Under the pieces are notes generated by a model. That model had not been told where the DNA came from, did no database searches, and worked only from the letters and a program-made list of their open reading frames with translations. The position numbers and the translations under genes were made by a program. 64,000 bases of DNA. Origin: Micromonospora inyonensis (lineage in GTDB: Bacteria; Actinomycetota; Actinomycetes; Mycobacteriales; Micromonosporaceae). Every line of letters begins with the position of its first letter. The first letter of the stretch is position 1. Below, one piece after another: positions 1-7,953 of the stretch. Where the stretch lies: NCBI RefSeq assembly GCF_900091415.1, contig NZ_FMHU01000001.1:2604001-2668000 (forward strand), in the 5' to 3' direction.

Positions 1-363
1 CCGGCGCTGCGCCGGCGGCGACTGCATCTCCTCCAGCGAGTCGTCGTCGGCGAACCGTTCGGCGAAGTCGTCGACGGAGTCGTCGTCGGCTATCGCGAGC
101 GGCCGACCGGCCGCGCTGAGCAGCGAGGTGACCGTGTGGTCGTCGCTGTCGGCGGCGATCGCCGCACCGCTCGGGCCGCCTGACCGTTCCACGAGCAACG
201 CCACGAGCCGGGCGTAGCCGGCCGGATCGTCGCCGATCTCGCAGACGTGGAGCAGCCGGCCTGCGTCGTCGACCACGGCGGACGTCAGCGTCGAACTGGC
301 CGAAGCCGGTCGGTCTGCTGAGTCGGCCGAGGCAAGACCGCAGTACACGCGCACAAGCGCCAC
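1..363 (-). CDS. IS110-like transposase/RNase H-fold protein, 5' part only (runs off window)
   Basis: This is the first 121 codons of a leftward gene that continues past the window edge. It starts with GTG at 363, eight bases after a strong AGGAGG. The protein begins VALVRVYCGLASADSADRP and continues with VVDDAGRLLHVCEIGDDPAGYARLVALL. That layout (a strand with a first acidic position, then 'DDAGRLL', then a 'T/D.AGYA.L..LL' helix) resembles the N-terminal DEDD domain of IS110-family transposases, although the usual 'GIDWA' start is altered. The stretch after it is rich in Asp and Ser. From memory, similar proteins are conserved in Micromonospora and often named transposases without visible mobile ends, so this may be a domesticated copy. 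No inverted repeats can be judged because the 3' end is missing. Confidence 0.5.
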   Translation of the reverse strand, partial: MALVRVYCGLASADSADRPASASSTLTSAVVDDAGRLLHVCEIGDDPAGYARLVALLVERSGGPSGAAIAADSDDHTVTSLLSAAGRPLAIADDDSVDDFAERFADDDSLEEMQSPPAQRR

Positions 364-418
364 GGCGTCGTCCTCCTCCCGGGTTTCTGTGCCAGAGACT
401 GATGCTCCCTGTTACAGC

Positions 419-1345
419 TCAGTCGCGCCAGTCCACGACCGCAGAGATCTTCCCGACAATGGTCCGCCACCCCAGGCTGGCGGTCTGGGCGCCGATTTTC
501 TTCAGCCGCCGACGGCCCATGAAGCCCCCGATCCCGCCGCCGACCGTGGCGCGCAGGGCCTCGTCCAGGTCGTCCAGACTGGACCCGGCGGAGAGCATGT
601 CGAGCACAGCGGGGAGCCGCAGCGCGTACGCCAGGTCGCGGGCCACCTCGCCGGCCTCGATGAGCAGGGTCGCGTCCCAGGTGTCGTGCCCGCCGCGCAG
701 GTTCTCCACCACGAGGTCGAGCTCGTAGGCGTCCTCGTCGAGGGGGACGATGTCCGCCGGTTCCACCCGTTCGGACAGTTCATCCCAACTGTCCAGTTGG
801 GACATGTCGTGCGGAGCGCCGGAGCGGACGAAGCTCACCAGGGACTCGGGCGTCTTGAACAACAGCAGCCGACCCCGGTGGCTGAGGAAGACGGGCACCT
901 CCTCGTCGCCGGCGGCGTCCTCGTCCTCGGTCTCGTCCTCGGCGTCCGCCTCGGGCTCGTCGTCCTTCCGGGCGGCCTTCTTCTCTTCCTCGTCGGCCTC
1001 GGCGAACTCATCCGCGAGCTCCTCGTCGAGGATCACGACGGTCTCGTCGTCCTCATCCTCCTCGACGACCTCCCGGCCGCGGGCCAGGAACGGGTCGTCG
1101 GAGTCCCGCTCGGCGACGTCGGTGGGGGTCAGCTCCCGGGCCGGCCGGTACGCGCGCAGCGTGAAGCCGGAACCGGCCGGCAGCGCGATCTCCACCGGGG
1201 CGATCCGCAGCTCCTCCCAGAGCGACCGGTCCGGCTCGCCGGCACTGGCGACGGTGTCGCCGGCCTCCTCCGGCTCGGTCGGTGCGGTCGCTTCGTCGAG
1301 CTGGGGCTCGTCGGCGTCGGGCCGTTGGGGCGACTGGCGGGCCAC
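419..1345 (-). CDS. conserved acidic actinobacterial protein, unknown function
   Basis: The protein has 308 residues from the GTG at 1345, chosen because GGAGG lies five bases upstream; an in-frame start at 1414 would add 23 residues without a clear ribosome site. The N-terminal part (LWEELRIAPVEIALPAGSGFTLRAYR) looks folded. It is followed by a very acidic, probably disordered stretch of about 60 residues with runs of Asp and Glu. The C-terminal half (EVPVFLSHRGRLLLFKTPESLVSFVRSG and onward) looks like a small alpha/beta domain and ends in a glycine-rich segment (VGGGIGGFMGRRR). No signal peptide or membrane helix is seen. The family appears confined to actinobacteria; I do not recognise a biochemical role. 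It is divergent from the padR gene. Confidence 0.8.
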   Translation of the reverse strand: MARQSPQRPDADEPQLDEATAPTEPEEAGDTVASAGEPDRSLWEELRIAPVEIALPAGSGFTLRAYRPARELTPTDVAERDSDDPFLARGREVVEEDEDDETVVILDEELADEFAEADEEEKKAARKDDEPEADAEDETEDEDAAGDEEVPVFLSHRGRLLLFKTPESLVSFVRSGAPHDMSQLDSWDELSERVEPADIVPLDEDAYELDLVVENLRGGHDTWDATLLIEAGEVARDLAYALRLPAVLDMLSAGSSLDDLDEALRATVGGGIGGFMGRRRLKKIGAQTASLGWRTIVGKISAVVDWRD

Positions 1346-1455
1346 GCTGACCTCCGTGTGCTTCGGGCTGCCCACCCGGCGGTAGTCCGTGCCGCCGGGT
1401 GACTCTGCGCACATACCCTAGTGGGCGATCCGGCGGGACCGGTGCCCGCACCCCG

Positions 1456-1484
1456 TTGGCTACGTCCCGGACAGTCAGTAGCGT
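1456..1484 (+). promoter_or_regulatory. padR promoter (-35 TTGGCT, -10 TAGCGT)
   Basis: TTGGCT at 1456-1461 is followed after 17 bases by TAGCGT at 1479-1484. The GTG start of padR comes seven bases after the -10 box, where transcription should begin, so the message is predicted to be leaderless. There is no ribosome binding site at that GTG. Confidence 0.55.
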
Positions 1485-1491
1485 GGGTGTC

Positions 1492-1833
1492 GTGAAGGGC
1501 CAGACGCTGCACGGACACCTCGACGCCCTGCTCCTGGCGGTGCTCGAGGATGGTGCGCTGCACGGATACGCGATCATCGAGGCGCTCCGGGTCCGTAGCG
1601 GCGGCAGCCTGGATCTGCCCACCGGCACGACCTACCCGGCGCTGCGCCGGCTGGAACGCGCCGGCTACGTGGCCAGCTCCTGGCACACCGTCAACGGGCG
1701 GGAGCGGCGTACGTACCAGCTCACCGACGCGGGGCGGCGGGCGCTGGCTGGCGAGCGGGCCGGCTGGCGTGAGTTCAGCTCCACCGTCGGGCGGTTCCTC
1801 GACCCGGACGCGCCGCCGCCGGCCACGGCCTGA
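1492..1833 (+). CDS. PadR family transcriptional regulator
   Basis: This 113-residue regulator has the PadR winged helix: 'LDALLLAVLEDGALHGYAIIEALR' forms the first helices, 'LPTGTTYPALRRLERAGYVAS' the recognition helix, and 'GRERRTYQLTDAGRRALAGE' the wing and dimer helix. The start is the GTG at 1492, placed by the -10 box TAGCGT seven bases upstream; longer in-frame starts would overlap the promoter. PadR proteins are small dimeric repressors, often of membrane transporters or stress genes. The nearest candidates are the divergent acidic-protein gene and the convergent cyd operon, but the sequence does not show its target. The last codons and stop lie inside a 40-base tandem duplication. 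Confidence 0.9.
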   Translation: MKGQTLHGHLDALLLAVLEDGALHGYAIIEALRVRSGGSLDLPTGTTYPALRRLERAGYVASSWHTVNGRERRTYQLTDAGRRALAGERAGWREFSSTVGRFLDPDAPPPATA

Positions 1834-1882
1834 CCCGACCGGCCCGGACGCGCCACCGCCGACGGCCTGACCCCGACCGGCC
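1803..1882. repeat. 40-base tandem duplication across the padR stop codon
   Basis: A unit starting CCCGGACGCGCC at 1803 and again at 1843 repeats with a period of 40 bases and a few differences. The first copy holds the last padR codons and the stop; the second is 3' untranslated. It lies in the short gap between padR and the convergent cydC. Confidence 0.6.
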
Positions 1883-1940
1883 CGGCGACCGCCTGCCCCG
1901 GCCCGGGCGTGTCGCCGGTCCGCCGCCGGTCCGCCCTCGG

Positions 1941-3746
1941 TCAGGGGGCCAGGGCCAGGTAGCCCTGTTCGGCCGCAGCCTGGATCAGCCACTGGTCGCG
2001 GTACCAGCCGGGCGTCGCCACCAACTCGTCGTGGCGCCCCCGCTGTACCACCCGGCCGGCGTCCAGCACCACGACCTCGTCGAAGCCGGCGAGGCCGCTG
2101 AGCCGATGGCTGATCAGCAGCACCGAGTGCTCGGCGGGCACCGCGGCCAGCGTCGAGGCGAGCACCGCGTCGGCGGCGACCGGGTCGAGTCCCTCGGTTG
2201 GTTCGTCCAGCACCAGCAGACCCGGCGCGGCCACCAGCGCCCGGGCCAGCGCCAGCCGCTGCCGCTGGCCGCCGGAGAGCTGCCCGCCGTCCTCGCCGAC
2301 CACGGTGTCCCACTGCTCCGGTTGATCGCGTACCCAGTCGAGCAGCCCGGCCGCCCGGGCGGCCGAGTCGAGCGCCGCGTCGTCGGCCCCACTGCGGCCG
2401 AGGAGGAGGTTCTCCCGGACGGTGGCGTGGAAGACGTGCGCCTCGGCCAACAGGCCGCCGATGGCCTGGGGCAGTTCCTCCGCCTGGTACGCCGACAGCT
2501 CGACCCCGTCCAGGGTCACCCGGCCCCGGTCCGGTGGCACCACGCCGGTGAGCACGGCCGCCAGCGTGCTCTTGCCGGCCCCGCTCGGCCCGACGACGGC
2601 GACCCGGCGGCCGGCGGAAAGATCGAGGTCCACCCCGTCCAGCGCGGGTGGGGCACCGTCCCGGTAACGGACGCTCACCCGGTCGAGGCGTACGTGGTGT
2701 CCGGCTGCGCCGGGCACCGGCCGGTCCCCGGTCGACGGGGCATCCGTCGGGGCGGTCAGCAACGCGGCGACCCGGCTCAGCCCGGCCCGCAGCCCGGTCC
2801 ACTGGCGAGCGGCCCCGACCAGCGCCGACGTCACCTCCGCAGCGGCGAGGGTGCCCACCGCGAGGACTCCGACCAGCACCCCGGAGACGTCGGCCCGGAG
2901 GGCGGCGACCACGACCGCCGCGCAGGTCGCCCCGGCGACCAGCACGCCGAGGGCGTCCACCGCGAAGCCGGTGGTGGCGAGGCGACGCTCCAACCGGGCG
3001 AGCCGGTCGGCCCGCTCGGTCGCCGCGCGCAGGGCCGCACCGGTCGCCCCGAAGGCGGCCAGGTCGGCGGCACCGTGGGTCAGGTCCACCGCGTCCGAGG
3101 CGAGCGCGCCGCGCAGCGGTGCCACCTCGGCGGCACCGCGCCGGGTCAGCACCGCGGCCAGCAGCGGCAGCGCGCCGCCGACCACCAGCAGACCCACCGC
3201 GAGCCAGCCGGCCGCTGCCGGGGACACCAGCGCCGCCCCGACGACCGCGAGCACGCTCACCAGGGCCGCCGCCGCTCCCGGTACGAGCACCCGCAGCAGC
3301 AGGTCCTGGACGGTGTCCACGTCGGAGACCAGCCGGCTCAGGGTGTCCCCGGAGCGCTGCTCGGCGGTCGGCCGGCGGGCCGCGAGAGTGGCGAAGACCC
3401 GGGCGCGCACGTCGGTGACGATGCGGAGCACCGCGTCGTGCCCGGCGAGCCGTTCGGTGTAGCGCAGCACGCCCCGGCCGATCGCGAGCGCCCGGACCGC
3501 GACGATCGCCACGGTCAGCCGGTCCAGGGGCGGCCGGCCGGCGGCGCTCATCAGCAGCCAGGTGGCGGTGGCCATGAGGGCCAGGGCGGCCAGTTCGGTG
3601 GCGGTGGCGAGCAGGCCCGCGCCGAGCAGCCGGCGCAGGTACGGCCGGGCCAGCCGCAGGACGGCCCGTTCGGCCCCCAGTCGCCCCGACACCCCCGCCA
3701 GGGGCGTGGCGGATCCGTCCGGTGACCCGGCGTCCGGCTGGCTCAT
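1941..3746 (-). CDS. cydC: thiol reductant ABC exporter subunit CydC
   Basis: The protein has 601 residues: six transmembrane helices in about the first 310 residues, then a nucleotide-binding domain. Visible motifs are Walker A VVGPSGAGKSTL, signature [15 protein letters not shown], Walker B LLVLDEPTEGLD and the H-loop LISHRLS. With CydD it forms the heterodimer that, in E. coli, exports glutathione and cysteine to the periplasm and is needed to assemble cytochrome bd; the substrate in an actinomycete, which uses mycothiol, is open. The ATG at 3746 overlaps the cydD stop by four bases (ATGA), so translation is probably coupled. It is the last gene of the leftward cydA-cydB-cydD-cydC operon. 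Confidence 0.93.
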   Translation of the reverse strand: MSQPDAGSPDGSATPLAGVSGRLGAERAVLRLARPYLRRLLGAGLLATATELAALALMATATWLLMSAAGRPPLDRLTVAIVAVRALAIGRGVLRYTERLAGHDAVLRIVTDVRARVFATLAARRPTAEQRSGDTLSRLVSDVDTVQDLLLRVLVPGAAAALVSVLAVVGAALVSPAAAGWLAVGLLVVGGALPLLAAVLTRRGAAEVAPLRGALASDAVDLTHGAADLAAFGATGAALRAATERADRLARLERRLATTGFAVDALGVLVAGATCAAVVVAALRADVSGVLVGVLAVGTLAAAEVTSALVGAARQWTGLRAGLSRVAALLTAPTDAPSTGDRPVPGAAGHHVRLDRVSVRYRDGAPPALDGVDLDLSAGRRVAVVGPSGAGKSTLAAVLTGVVPPDRGRVTLDGVELSAYQAEELPQAIGGLLAEAHVFHATVRENLLLGRSGADDAALDSAARAAGLLDWVRDQPEQWDTVVGEDGGQLSGGQRQRLALARALVAAPGLLVLDEPTEGLDPVAADAVLASTLAAVPAEHSVLLISHRLSGLAGFDEVVVLDAGRVVQRGRHDELVATPGWYRDQWLIQAAAEQGYLALAP

Positions 3747-5509
3747 CCGACAACCTCTCCGGTCCGGGTGAGTTCGGTGACCCGCCCGTCGACCACCCGC
3801 AGGATCCGGTCGGCGTCGGCGAGCAACGCCGGACGGTGTGCCACCAGCAGAGCGGTACGCCCCGCGACGAGCCGACGGGTCGCGTCCAGCACCACGGCCT
3901 CCGAGGCGGTGTCGAGCCGGGCGGTGGGCTCGTCGAGCAGCACGACGGGGGCGTCCCGGAGGAACGCCCGGGCCAGCGCCACCCGCTGCCGCTGACCGCT
4001 GGAGAGGCCGTGGCCGCGTTCGCCGAGCCGGGTCTCCAGCCCGTCGGGCAGCGCGGAGACCACCTCGTCCAGCGCGGCGGCCCGGACCGCGGCGGCGAGC
4101 GCACCCGGACGGGTCTCCGGCGCGCCGAGGCGGATGTTGTCGGCCAGCGTGGCGGCGAACAGGTGGGCCCGCTGGGGCACCCAGGCCAGCCGGCGACGCC
4201 AGTCGTCCAGGTCGACGGTGGACAGGTCGACGCCGTCCACGGTGACCCGGCCACTGGTCGGGGTGACGAAGCCCAGCAGGAGGCCGATCAGGGTGCTCTT
4301 GCCGGCCCCGCTCGGCCCGACGACGGCGATCCGTTCGCCGGGGCGGACGGTCAGCGTGACGTCCCGCAGCGCGATGGTCCGCTCGTAGGCCACGGTGACC
4401 GCCTCGAACCGGATCTCGCCGGGGTGGGGTGGTAGCAGGGGTCCCCTGCTACCGCTTTTTGTCGAACAGGGGGCCCCTGCAGGCACCTCGGCGGCAGGCA
4501 CCTCACCAGCCGGCACCTCGGGGGCCGGTGCCTCATCTGTCGGTGCCTCAGGCGTGGCGTCCGCCCCCTCCAGCACGGCGAAGGCGTCGTTGAGTGCGCT
4601 CAGCCCCTCCATGCTGGCGTGGAACCGGGCACCGGCCGCCCGGAGGGGGAGGTACGCCTCCGGGGTGAGCAGGAGCACCAGCAGCGCGGTGGTGAGGGTG
4701 AGCCCGCCGCCGAGCAGCCGTACGCCGACCGGGACGGCGACCAGCGCCACCGAGAGGGTGGCGACCAGCTCCAGCACCAGCCCGGAGAGGAAGGCGATGC
4801 GCAGGGTGCGCATGGTGGCGACCCGGTGCCCGTCGGCCATCCGCCGCACCACGTCCACCTGGGCCCGCGCCCGGCCGAAGGCCCGCAGGGTGGCCAGCCC
4901 GGCCACCATGTCGAGGAAGTGCCCGCCGAGGCGGGAGAGGCGACGCCACTGCCGTTCCGTGGCGGCCTGCGCCTGCCAGCCGAGCAGCGCGCCGAAGATC
5001 GGGATCAGCGGCAGCGTCGCCAGGACGATCAGCGCCGAACTCCAGTCGGCGAGGACCAGCCGGGCCAGCACCGCGACCGGCACGGTGACGCTCAGCACGA
5101 GCTGGGGCAGGTAACCGGTGAAGTAGGCGTCCAGGGCGTCCAGGCCGCGCCCGGCCAGGGTGGCGAGCTGCCCGGCCCGTTGCCCGGCCACCCAGCCCGG
5201 TCCGTGCCGCCCCACCGCGCCGAGCAGGTCGGCGCGGAGGGTGGCCTTGACCGTCGCCGCGGCCCGTGCCGTCACCGTCCCCTGGGCCCAGACCACCGCC
5301 GCGCGGGCGGCGACCGCCGCGACGAGGCCGGCGAGCGCCCCCCGGTGCAGCCGCCCGTCGAAGGCGGTGGCGAGGAGGACGGCCAGCGCGGTGGCCTGGG
5401 CGACGACCAGGAGCGCGGTCAGTACGCCGAGCCCGCCGAGCACGGCGAGGTGACGCCGGACCGCGGGGACCCGGCGCAGCAGACGCGGGTCGAAGGGACG
5501 ACGGTTCAC
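3743..5509 (-). CDS. cydD: thiol reductant ABC exporter subunit CydD
   Basis: The protein has 588 residues and starts with GTG at 5509. The transmembrane domain spans roughly residues 1-320 and the ATPase follows, with Walker A VVGPSGAGKSTL, signature LSSGQRQRVALARAF, Walker B VVLLDEPTARLD and an H-loop histidine in LVAHRPALL. It pairs with CydC. Between the two domains is an unusual linker: repeats of the kind 'PAGEVPAAEVPAG', then a stretch encoded by the dispersed palindromic repeat at 4431-4480, which reads in frame as part of GSRGPLLPPH. This indicates that the repeat inserted into the coding sequence without breaking the frame. The start lies only seven bases after the cydB stop. Confidence 0.93.
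   Translation of the reverse strand: MNRRPFDPRLLRRVPAVRRHLAVLGGLGVLTALLVVAQATALAVLLATAFDGRLHRGALAGLVAAVAARAAVVWAQGTVTARAAATVKATLRADLLGAVGRHGPGWVAGQRAGQLATLAGRGLDALDAYFTGYLPQLVLSVTVPVAVLARLVLADWSSALIVLATLPLIPIFGALLGWQAQAATERQWRRLSRLGGHFLDMVAGLATLRAFGRARAQVDVVRRMADGHRVATMRTLRIAFLSGLVLELVATLSVALVAVPVGVRLLGGGLTLTTALLVLLLTPEAYLPLRAAGARFHASMEGLSALNDAFAVLEGADATPEAPTDEAPAPEVPAGEVPAAEVPAGAPCSTKSGSRGPLLPPHPGEIRFEAVTVAYERTIALRDVTLTVRPGERIAVVGPSGAGKSTLIGLLLGFVTPTSGRVTVDGVDLSTVDLDDWRRRLAWVPQRAHLFAATLADNIRLGAPETRPGALAAAVRAAALDEVVSALPDGLETRLGERGHGLSSGQRQRVALARAFLRDAPVVLLDEPTARLDTASEAVVLDATRRLVAGRTALLVAHRPALLADADRILRVVDGRVTELTRTGEVVG
4431..4480. repeat. dispersed paired-palindrome repeat, copy 1 (inside cydD)
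   Basis: GGTAGCAGGGG and its reverse complement CCCCTGCTACC flank a single T (4431-4453). After a T-rich spacer (CGCTTTTTGTCGAA) comes a second, shorter palindrome, CAGGGGGCCCCTG (4467-4479). The same arrangement occurs at 38058, 41838, 53042 and 61799. This copy alone lies within a gene, in the CydD inter-domain linker. Confidence 0.85.
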
Positions 5510-5516
5510 CGATGCA

Positions 5517-6524
5517 TCACCAGTACACCGGTGCCCTGCCGCCGGTCCGTCCGCGGAAGACCCACCACAACATCACCTGGAAGCCTAGTAGGGCCGGCAG
5601 AAGCGGCACCGTCAGCCAGCCCAGCAGGCGCAGGGTCGGCCCGCTGGCCGCCGCGTCGGCGACGGTCAGGCTGGCCGCCGGGTCGATCGTGGAGTACAGC
5701 GCGTTGGGCCAGAGGGTCGCCCCGACCAGCAGCACCGGCAGGGCCAGCGCCGCGCTGGTGGCGGTGAAGGCCAGGCCGGGGCTCCGGCGGCCGAACCCGA
5801 CCAGGGCCACCAGCAGGGCCACCACCAGCAATACGGGCATGGCGATCGCGGCAGCCGGCTGCTGTGCCGCGTCGCGTACCCGGTCGGAGAGCAGACCCAC
5901 GGCGGTGGTGACGACGCTCGCGGCCAGCGCCACCGGTACCAGCCGGCGGCCCAGCGCGGTGATCGGCCCGGCCTCGTCGGTCGGGGGCCGCAGGGCCAGG
6001 AAGGCCGCGCCGTGCACGGCCACCAGCGCCACCATGGTCACCGCGGCGACCAGCGCGAACGGGGTGAAGAGGTGGCCGATGCCGACCACCCTGCCCTCGG
6101 CGTTCAGCGGTACGCCCTGGAGCATGCCGGCGAGCACCGCGCCCCAGCCCAGCGCGGCGAGCGCGGAGCCGACGACGATGACCCGGTCCCAGGCGGCACG
6201 CGCCCGGTCGCCCGCCGGCCGGCTGCGCAACTGCACGGCGGCGGTGACCAGGATCACGCCGGTGAGCGCCCCGGCGAAGGCCGGGTAGAGGCCGGCGAGG
6301 AGTTCCCCCTCCAGGATCGGGAACGCGCCGAAGAGGATGCCGACGGCGGCGATCAGCCAGACCTCGTTGCCGAGGAAGAACGGGCCGACCGCGTTGAGCA
6401 GGCCCCGCCGGGCGGTCGGGTCACCGGTCCGGGCGAGCATCAGGCCGGTCCCGTAGTCGTAGCCGCCGAGCACCAGGTAGGCGGCGAAGAAGGCGCCCAG
6501 GAGGGCGTACCAGGCGAGTTCCAC
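5517..6524 (-). CDS. cydB: cytochrome d ubiquinol oxidase subunit II
   Basis: This 335-residue membrane protein has about eight to nine hydrophobic segments. The start 'MELAWYALLGAFFAAYLVLGGYDYGTGLML' and the downstream 'NAVGPFFLGNEVWLIAAVGILFGAFP' carry conserved CydB features, including the FDxG-like segment, here YDYG, and the NEVW motif. CydB supports the haem-bearing CydA in the bd-type terminal oxidase, a high-affinity quinol:O2 oxidoreductase of the plasma membrane used when oxygen is scarce or when the cytochrome bc complex is inhibited. GAGGAG lies just before the GTG start, and the cydA stop is ten bases upstream, fitting a single operon. Confidence 0.95.
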   Translation of the reverse strand: MELAWYALLGAFFAAYLVLGGYDYGTGLMLARTGDPTARRGLLNAVGPFFLGNEVWLIAAVGILFGAFPILEGELLAGLYPAFAGALTGVILVTAAVQLRSRPAGDRARAAWDRVIVVGSALAALGWGAVLAGMLQGVPLNAEGRVVGIGHLFTPFALVAAVTMVALVAVHGAAFLALRPPTDEAGPITALGRRLVPVALAASVVTTAVGLLSDRVRDAAQQPAAAIAMPVLLVVALLVALVGFGRRSPGLAFTATSAALALPVLLVGATLWPNALYSTIDPAASLTVADAAASGPTLRLLGWLTVPLLPALLGFQVMLWWVFRGRTGGRAPVYW

Positions 6525-6534
6525 GGTCGGCTCC

Positions 6535-7788
6535 TCAGACGAAGGCGGGGTCGGGACGGTCGTCGGCGGGATGCTGCTCGGGCGGGCGGCCGAGGGCTAG
6601 GTCGTCGTGGGCACCCCGGGCGGCGTGCTTGGCGATCAGGGTCCAGTTGATGACCGCGAGGGTGCCGAGCAGCAGGGTGAAGCCGAGGAACGAGGTGAGC
6701 ATCATCCCGCCGCTGACCGGTGAGACGGCGTCCTCCACCCGGAGCACCCCGTACACCGCCCAGGGCTGACGGCCGATCTCGCGGGCGAGCCAGCCGAGGA
6801 TGGCCGCGACGAACGGCAGCGGCAGGGCGAACAGCAGGATCCAGAGCGGGAAGCGGAGCCGGATCAGCCGGTCCTTGGGGAGCAGCACGAACTGGAGGCA
6901 GATCAGCGCCAGCAGGAAGCCGATGATGAACATGAAGCTGAGGCTGTGCAGGAAGGCCGTCGGCGCTTCGTAGTCGCCGGGGCCGAAGGTGGCGGTCAGC
7001 TCGGCGATCTTGGCCTCCTTCTGCTCCGGGGTGCCGTACTTGGTCGGCTGGAGCGGGGTCATGTCGGCGAGCTGGATGAAGCCGAAGTGCAGCAGCGGGC
7101 CGACGGTGACCGCGGCGGTGACCAGGCCGATCCGCAGTGACTTGCGGAACAGCTCGAAGTCGGCCGTGCGTCGGATCAGGTGCCAGGAGCTGATCGAGGC
7201 CATCAGGATGCCGCCGGTGACCAGGGCGGCGAGCGTGGCGTGCACGAAGGCCATCGTGAAGGCCGGGTTGGTCACCAGGGCGGAGAAGTCGGTGAGGTGG
7301 GCGATGCCGTCGCGCATCTCGTACCCGACCGGGTTCTGCATCCAGGCGTTGCCGGCCATGATCCAGAAGGCCGAGACGTACGCGGTCAGCGCCACGCCCC
7401 AGAGCAGCGCCAGGTGGACGCCCCGGCGCAGCCGGTGCCAGCCGAAGATCCACATGCCGAGGAAGGTGGACTCCAGGAAGAACGCGGTCAGCGTCTCGAT
7501 CGCCAGCGGCGCGCCGAAGACGTTGCCGACGTACTTCGACAGGCCGCTCCAGTTCAGCCCGAACTGGAACTCCAGGACCACGCCGGCGGCGATGCCGAGC
7601 ACGTAGTTGATCACGTAGAGCGTGCCCCAGAAGCGGGTCATCCGCTCGTAGACCGGTTTCTTTGTGATAACCCACGCCGTCTGGAGGTAGACGAGTAACG
7701 TGATCAGGCCCAGTGTCACGAGGACGAAGAGGAAATGGATCGACGTCGTGGTGGCGAACTGGAGTCGCGCTAACAGCAGCGGGTCCAT
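6535..7788 (-). CDS. cydA: cytochrome d ubiquinol oxidase subunit I
   Basis: This 417-residue multi-helix protein carries the b558, b595 and d haems of cytochrome bd. It begins MDPLLLARLQFATTTSIHFLFVLVTLGL; the histidine in the first helix is the expected haem ligand. Further hallmarks are the GRQPWAVYGVLR motif near residue 300 and the region before it, where a short Q-loop (the quinol-binding insert) is expected, as in Gram-positive CydA. The ATG at 7788 is preferred over a TTG four codons earlier because GGAG lies six bases before it. It is first in the cydABDC operon. A -10-like TAGGCT at 7826-7831 would give a leader of about 30 bases. Confidence 0.95.
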   Translation of the reverse strand: MDPLLLARLQFATTTSIHFLFVLVTLGLITLLVYLQTAWVITKKPVYERMTRFWGTLYVINYVLGIAAGVVLEFQFGLNWSGLSKYVGNVFGAPLAIETLTAFFLESTFLGMWIFGWHRLRRGVHLALLWGVALTAYVSAFWIMAGNAWMQNPVGYEMRDGIAHLTDFSALVTNPAFTMAFVHATLAALVTGGILMASISSWHLIRRTADFELFRKSLRIGLVTAAVTVGPLLHFGFIQLADMTPLQPTKYGTPEQKEAKIAELTATFGPGDYEAPTAFLHSLSFMFIIGFLLALICLQFVLLPKDRLIRLRFPLWILLFALPLPFVAAILGWLAREIGRQPWAVYGVLRVEDAVSPVSGGMMLTSFLGFTLLLGTLAVINWTLIAKHAARGAHDDLALGRPPEQHPADDRPDPAFV

Positions 7789-7860
7789 GGCCGGCTCCAA
7801 TGGGGAGTGTCGCTTTTTCCCGGGAGCCTACAGGTAGATCACCTACTTATGCACATCTTT

Positions 7861-7877
7861 TACTACGAGTTGTAGTT
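7861..7877. promoter_or_regulatory. BlaI-like operator upstream of cydA
   Basis: TACTAC-GAGTT-GTAGTT contains CTAC-N5-GTAG with matching flanks (ACTAC...GTAGT), about 75 bases before the cydA start. The same spacing and core occur at the blaI promoter (9332). BlaI/MecI repressors bind TACTAC/GTAGTA half-sites, so this may place cyd under the neighbouring BlaI. A further inverted pair, AGGT-N5-ACCT, lies at 7832-7844, next to the candidate -10 box. Confidence 0.45.
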
Positions 7878-7953
7878 CTCGGCGTGTCGCCCGGCGGCTC
7901 GACGTCCGTCACCGGGTCGGACCGGGTCCACCGGCGGCCACGCCGGCCGGGGT

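Noticed and set aside
1129..4254. Open frame of 1,041 codons on the minus strand
   Set aside because: It runs antisense-frame to cydC/cydD and the acidic protein; composition is Arg/Pro/Gly-rich with no family features. High GC leaves long shadow frames open.
7801..7953. Rex (NADH-responsive) operator before cydA
   Set aside because: Streptomyces cyd operons have TGTGAAC-type Rex sites; no such inverted repeat is present here. The TACTAC/GTAGT palindrome is the only clear candidate.
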